From contig CP009479.1 in the NCBI GenBank assembly GCA_000965745.1, forward strand, positions 878,457-942,456: DNA of 64,000 nt. The letters are read 5' to 3'. Position 1 is the first letter of the stretch, and every line of letters begins with the position of its first letter. The position numbers and the translations under genes were made by a program. Positions 61,098-64,000 of the stretch are shown piece after piece. The DNA comes from an uncultured archaeon. Lineage in GTDB: Archaea; Thermoplasmatota; Thermoplasmata; Thermoplasmatales; Thermoplasmataceae. The notes under the pieces were generated by a model. That model was not told where the DNA came from and searched no databases. It worked only from the letters and a program-made list of their open reading frames with translations.

Positions 61098-62075
61098 ATG
61101 AATACAAAAAACAAATCTTTTAATTTTTTAACTTTTTTAATGGCCATAGTACCAGCTTTCGTGCTTCTTTCAATTGTTGGGTTTGTTTTCTACTACTCTA
61201 TCCCGGCAATAAAATTCATGGGAATCAACTTCTTCACAACATTTCTTTGGAACCCTGGGATTCAGTCAAAGCCGCCTGAGGTAGTCAATGGGGTACTAGC
61301 ACCGTTCGGTGCGTCATTCGGAATACTTCTCTTCCTTCTGGGAACAGTCGTTACATCACTTCTCGCACTTCTAATAGCCTTCCCGCTCAGCTTTTTACTC
61401 GCCTTGACGATTGAACTCTATACACCACTGAGACTAAAAAGAGGACTGATCTCATTAGTTGAGCTATTTGCAGGGATACCAAGCGTGGTTTACGGACTTT
61501 GGGGGATCGTTGTTCTTGAGCCGGTTTTACTTAACAGTGTGGAGCCATGGATGAGTGCAAACCTATCCTTTATCCCGGGATTTTCGGGTGAAGTATACAC
61601 TGGGGCCGGCATAATCGCTTCCGGAATAATTCTGAGCATAATGATCGCGCCAATTATAACATCTGTAATGGTCAACAGCTTCGACACAGCGCCTGAAGGC
61701 ATCAAGAGGGGAATAATATCATTGGGGGCAACAAAATGGGAACTTGGAAAGTATCTCATTACCAATTATTCAAGATCATCAACATACGGAGGCACCCTTC
61801 TTGGACTCGGCAGAGCGCTCGGAGAGACCATGGCAGTACTGATGGTAAGCGGAGGACTGGTCAACGTATACCCGGGAAGCATATATTCGGCCATAAACAC
61901 AATGGCAGCTCACATAGCGTCTTATCTCGACAGTGCATTCTTCGACAGCACAGGGATGAATGTTGCCGCACTAGCATATCTTGGCTTGGTGCTTATGGGA
62001 ATCTCCCTAGTTGTAAACATCATTGGAAGAAAGATCGCCGGAAGAGGTGTATTGAGGGGGTATGAAAGTGATTAG
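61098..62075 (+). CDS. pstC: Phosphate ABC transporter permease PstC
   Basis: 325 residues with six membrane helices. The permease EAA-type segment is KRGIISLGATKWELGKYLI, followed by LGLGRALGETMAVLMVSGG, a PstC hallmark. GGAGG is close to the ATG. It overlaps the pstA start by 14 bp. It forms the inner-membrane channel with PstA. Confidence 0.95.
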   Translation: MNTKNKSFNFLTFLMAIVPAFVLLSIVGFVFYYSIPAIKFMGINFFTTFLWNPGIQSKPPEVVNGVLAPFGASFGILLFLLGTVVTSLLALLIAFPLSFLLALTIELYTPLRLKRGLISLVELFAGIPSVVYGLWGIVVLEPVLLNSVEPWMSANLSFIPGFSGEVYTGAGIIASGIILSIMIAPIITSVMVNSFDTAPEGIKRGIISLGATKWELGKYLITNYSRSSTYGGTLLGLGRALGETMAVLMVSGGLVNVYPGSIYSAINTMAAHIASYLDSAFFDSTGMNVAALAYLGLVLMGISLVVNIIGRKIAGRGVLRGYESD

Positions 62076-62934
62076 CAACGATGAGCGGGCGTCTGTAACG
62101 TGGAAAAACATCAAGACAAGAAGAGGCAAGGATGGTGCGGCCAGAGCTCTAGGCTACCTTGCCCTGCTGGTCATGTTTGGAATACTTGCATCTATTTTTG
62201 GCTACATAATGAGGGGTGGAGCTACCCACATAACAATTCAGATGCTTACAACTGTTGGAAACGGCTCGACCGGCGGGCTTCTTAACGCCATAGTCGGTAC
62301 GTGGCTTCTCGTTGGTGTGGGCCTAGTATTCTCATTGCCTCCGGGGATACTAGGGGCCCTTTACTTTGTGCAGAGGAAATCCATGACCAGGATGGCATCA
62401 ATAATGAGGATGTTTACGGATGTCCTCACAAGTGTGCCGTCAATAGTCATAGGACTGTTCGGCTACCTTGTTCTCGTTATAAGGTTCAACATGGGCTTCT
62501 CACTGACGGCAGGGGGCATGGCCCTTGGAGTGATGATGCTACCATATATCCTTAGAGTTTCCGAACTTTCCATGAAAGATGTGTCAAAGGAACAGGTTGC
62601 CAACGCGTATGCACTCGGAGCGGACGATATCCAGGTAGCGACGAGGATATACATACCACAGGCAATAGCCGGAGTATTATCAGGAATCCTGCTTGCAATC
62701 AGCATAGCAGCAGGAGAAACAGCACAACTTCTCTATACGGCGTCATGGAACAATAGTTTCACGAGCGGATTTTTGCACTCTCGTGTAGCGTACCTGACCT
62801 ATGTGGTGTGGTACGGAATTGATCAGCCGGGGCAGTCTGCACACAACCTGGCGTTTGTTGCAGCGTTGATACTCATATTGACAGTAACCGCGTTGATCGT
62901 GATATCAAAATATGTTAACTACAAAAGGAGGTAA
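62062..62934 (+). CDS. pstA: Phosphate ABC transporter permease PstA
   Basis: 290 residues, six membrane helices. The coupling loop is EQVANAYALGADDIQVATRIYIPQ and the PstA-type ISIAAGETAQLLYTA follows. It is translationally coupled to pstC. The ribosome-binding site of pstB (AGGAGG) covers its final codons and stop. Confidence 0.95.
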   Translation: MKVISNDERASVTWKNIKTRRGKDGAARALGYLALLVMFGILASIFGYIMRGGATHITIQMLTTVGNGSTGGLLNAIVGTWLLVGVGLVFSLPPGILGALYFVQRKSMTRMASIMRMFTDVLTSVPSIVIGLFGYLVLVIRFNMGFSLTAGGMALGVMMLPYILRVSELSMKDVSKEQVANAYALGADDIQVATRIYIPQAIAGVLSGILLAISIAAGETAQLLYTASWNNSFTSGFLHSRVAYLTYVVWYGIDQPGQSAHNLAFVAALILILTVTALIVISKYVNYKRR

Positions 62935-62939
62935 ATAAA

Positions 62940-63689
62940 ATGGAAAAGATAATAGAAATAAAGAATCTGAACGTAAAAGCAGGAAAGAAAGAGATTCTGA
63001 AGGATGTAAAACTAAACATCTACAGAAACAAAATAAACACCATAGTCGGACCCTCCGGCGGAGGCAAGAGTACGCTGTTGAGATGTCTGAACAGGCTCAC
63101 TGAACTCGAACCCAACTTTGAGATCAGGGGTGAGATCCTCTTCAACGGCAAGGAACTGAGGGAATACAGCGACATAGAAGTCAGAAGACAGATTGGAATG
63201 GTATTCCAGAGGCCGAATCCATTCCCCATGTCAATCTATGATAATGTGGCATTCGGAGTCAGGCTGCAGGGCAACGTGAAGAAGGAGAAACTTGACGAAA
63301 TGGTCAGGACATCCCTTGAAGAAGCTGGACTCTGGGATGAGGTCAAGGATGACCTTAAAAGGTCCGCGTTCACGCTTTCAGGAGGTCAGCAGCAGAGACT
63401 CTGCATTGCCAGGGCGCTCGTTCTGAGGCCGGAGATCCTCATGATGGATGAGCCAACCAGTTCCCTGGACCCTGCGGCAAAGGCAAAAGTTGAGGACCTG
63501 ATGCTTGATCTTAAAGAAAAATACACCGTAGTGCTCGTGACCCATGACATAATACAGGCGAGAAAAGTTTCTGACTACACTGCAATGATATTCAACGGAA
63601 AAATTGTTGCAACGGGAGAAGGAAGAGACCTGTTGGAGGAATCCTCCAGTGATTCCGTGAAATCCTTTCTTGGATCAGTTATGGCATGA
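62940..63689 (+). CDS. pstB: Phosphate ABC transporter ATP-binding protein PstB
   Basis: 249 residues, the normal length. Walker A GPSGGGKSTLLRCLNRL, the Q-loop GMVFQRPNPFPMSIYDN typical of PstB, signature LSGGQQQRLCIARAL and Walker B ILMMDEPTSSLDPAAKAKVE. It is the last pst gene; no phoU follows within the window, so phosphate signalling must be arranged differently or elsewhere. Confidence 0.96.
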   Translation: MEKIIEIKNLNVKAGKKEILKDVKLNIYRNKINTIVGPSGGGKSTLLRCLNRLTELEPNFEIRGEILFNGKELREYSDIEVRRQIGMVFQRPNPFPMSIYDNVAFGVRLQGNVKKEKLDEMVRTSLEEAGLWDEVKDDLKRSAFTLSGGQQQRLCIARALVLRPEILMMDEPTSSLDPAAKAKVEDLMLDLKEKYTVVLVTHDIIQARKVSDYTAMIFNGKIVATGEGRDLLEESSSDSVKSFLGSVMA

Positions 63690-63756
63690 GCAGGGCAATG
63701 AGGACGATTTGTAGTTAAGTCCTCTACTATTTATTTCATTTAGAGATGGTGATCTT

Positions 63757-64000
63757 GTGCATTATACAGAGATTCTAGTCGCAAGACATGGAGAGACGGA
63801 CTGGAACAACAGCGGAAAGTGGCAGGGAGACAGCGACATACCGCTCAATGCGAAAGGCATGGAGCAAGCGAGGGAACTCGCCGGCAGATTATTGAAAGAA
63901 GATATCAGGTATATTTATTCCAGCGACCTCAGCAGGGCCAGGACAACTGCTGAAATTGTAAGAAAAATTATCTCTTCATACGGCGTCTACGAGGAAAAGG
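63757..64000 (+). CDS. Histidine phosphatase (phosphoglycerate mutase-like), truncated by window end
   Basis: The N-terminal 81 residues are visible. The catalytic motif LVARHGETDWN appears at about 7-17 (active-site His 11), followed by GDSDIPLNAKGMEQA and the SSDLSRARTTAEIV stretch, all typical of dPGM/CobC-like histidine phosphatases. The start is GTG 63757 with GGTGAT at 63748-63753. It follows pstB by 67 bp; the substrate could be a phosphometabolite or a cobalamin precursor. Confidence 0.88.
   Translation, partial: MHYTEILVARHGETDWNNSGKWQGDSDIPLNAKGMEQARELAGRLLKEDIRYIYSSDLSRARTTAEIVRKIISSYGVYEEK

Overview
The window looks like a chromosome segment of an acidophilic euryarchaeon of the Thermoplasmata (Thermoplasmatales-like). 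The evidence is an intact archaeal herA-mre11-rad50-nurA repair cluster, archaeal SepF, an archaeal-type asparagine synthetase related to AsnRS, a class II ribonucleotide reductase, tRNA genes without encoded CCA, a B12-binding radical SAM protein of the kind that cyclises tetraether lipids, folate-linked one-carbon genes, and many TATA-like boxes about 25 nt upstream of start codons (leaderless or near-leaderless genes). No sequence search was possible, so the genus is not claimed.

Layout. 1-8.3 kb holds housekeeping genes: the tail of a DRG-type GTPase, acylphosphatase, threonine dehydratase, a formiminoglutamate-to-formyl-THF operon (glutamate formimidoyltransferase, cyclodeaminase, formate-THF ligase) and nrdJ. 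8.36-19.65 kb is an integrated element of about 11.2 kb. It is bounded by a tRNA-Leu(GAG) gene, whose 3' end forms one copy of a 12-bp direct repeat, and by the second copy just outside a tyrosine-recombinase gene. Inside, in order, are a convergent radical SAM / three-Cys-motif-partner (TcmP) pair, a tightly coupled replication operon (ribbon-helix-helix protein, SF3 helicase, several tiny proteins, a winged-helix protein), a cassette of five membrane or secreted proteins of which three share an FG(V/I)W motif, several repeat-rich control regions, and the integrase.

20-34 kb: an Lrp/AsnC regulator divergent from an AsnA-like asparagine synthetase, a peptide permease gene broken by one in-frame TAG, a B12/radical SAM protein (candidate GDGT ring synthase), an ABC exporter, Xaa-Pro dipeptidase, an SDR enzyme, two tandem paralogous MFS transporters, SepF, a family 2 glycosyltransferase and an alpha/beta hydrolase. 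34.4-40.9 kb: the nurA-herA-mre11-rad50 operon. 40.9-43.9 kb: an S2P-type protease, a cytoplasmic HtrA-like protease, an HxlR-type regulator and tRNA-Val(CAC).

44-64 kb: a catabolic group (proline dehydrogenase, ornithine cyclodeaminase family, UbiD family, MHS-type transporter), a DHA2-type MFS pump, an ABC exporter, P5C reductase, an arsR-arsB operon with a clear ArsR-type operator, a metallophosphoesterase, and pstSCAB followed by a histidine phosphatase that runs off the window. The least explained material is inside the integrated element: the TcmP cargo pair, the FG(V/I)W membrane cassette, and the repeated palindromes that seem to tie the replication and control regions together.
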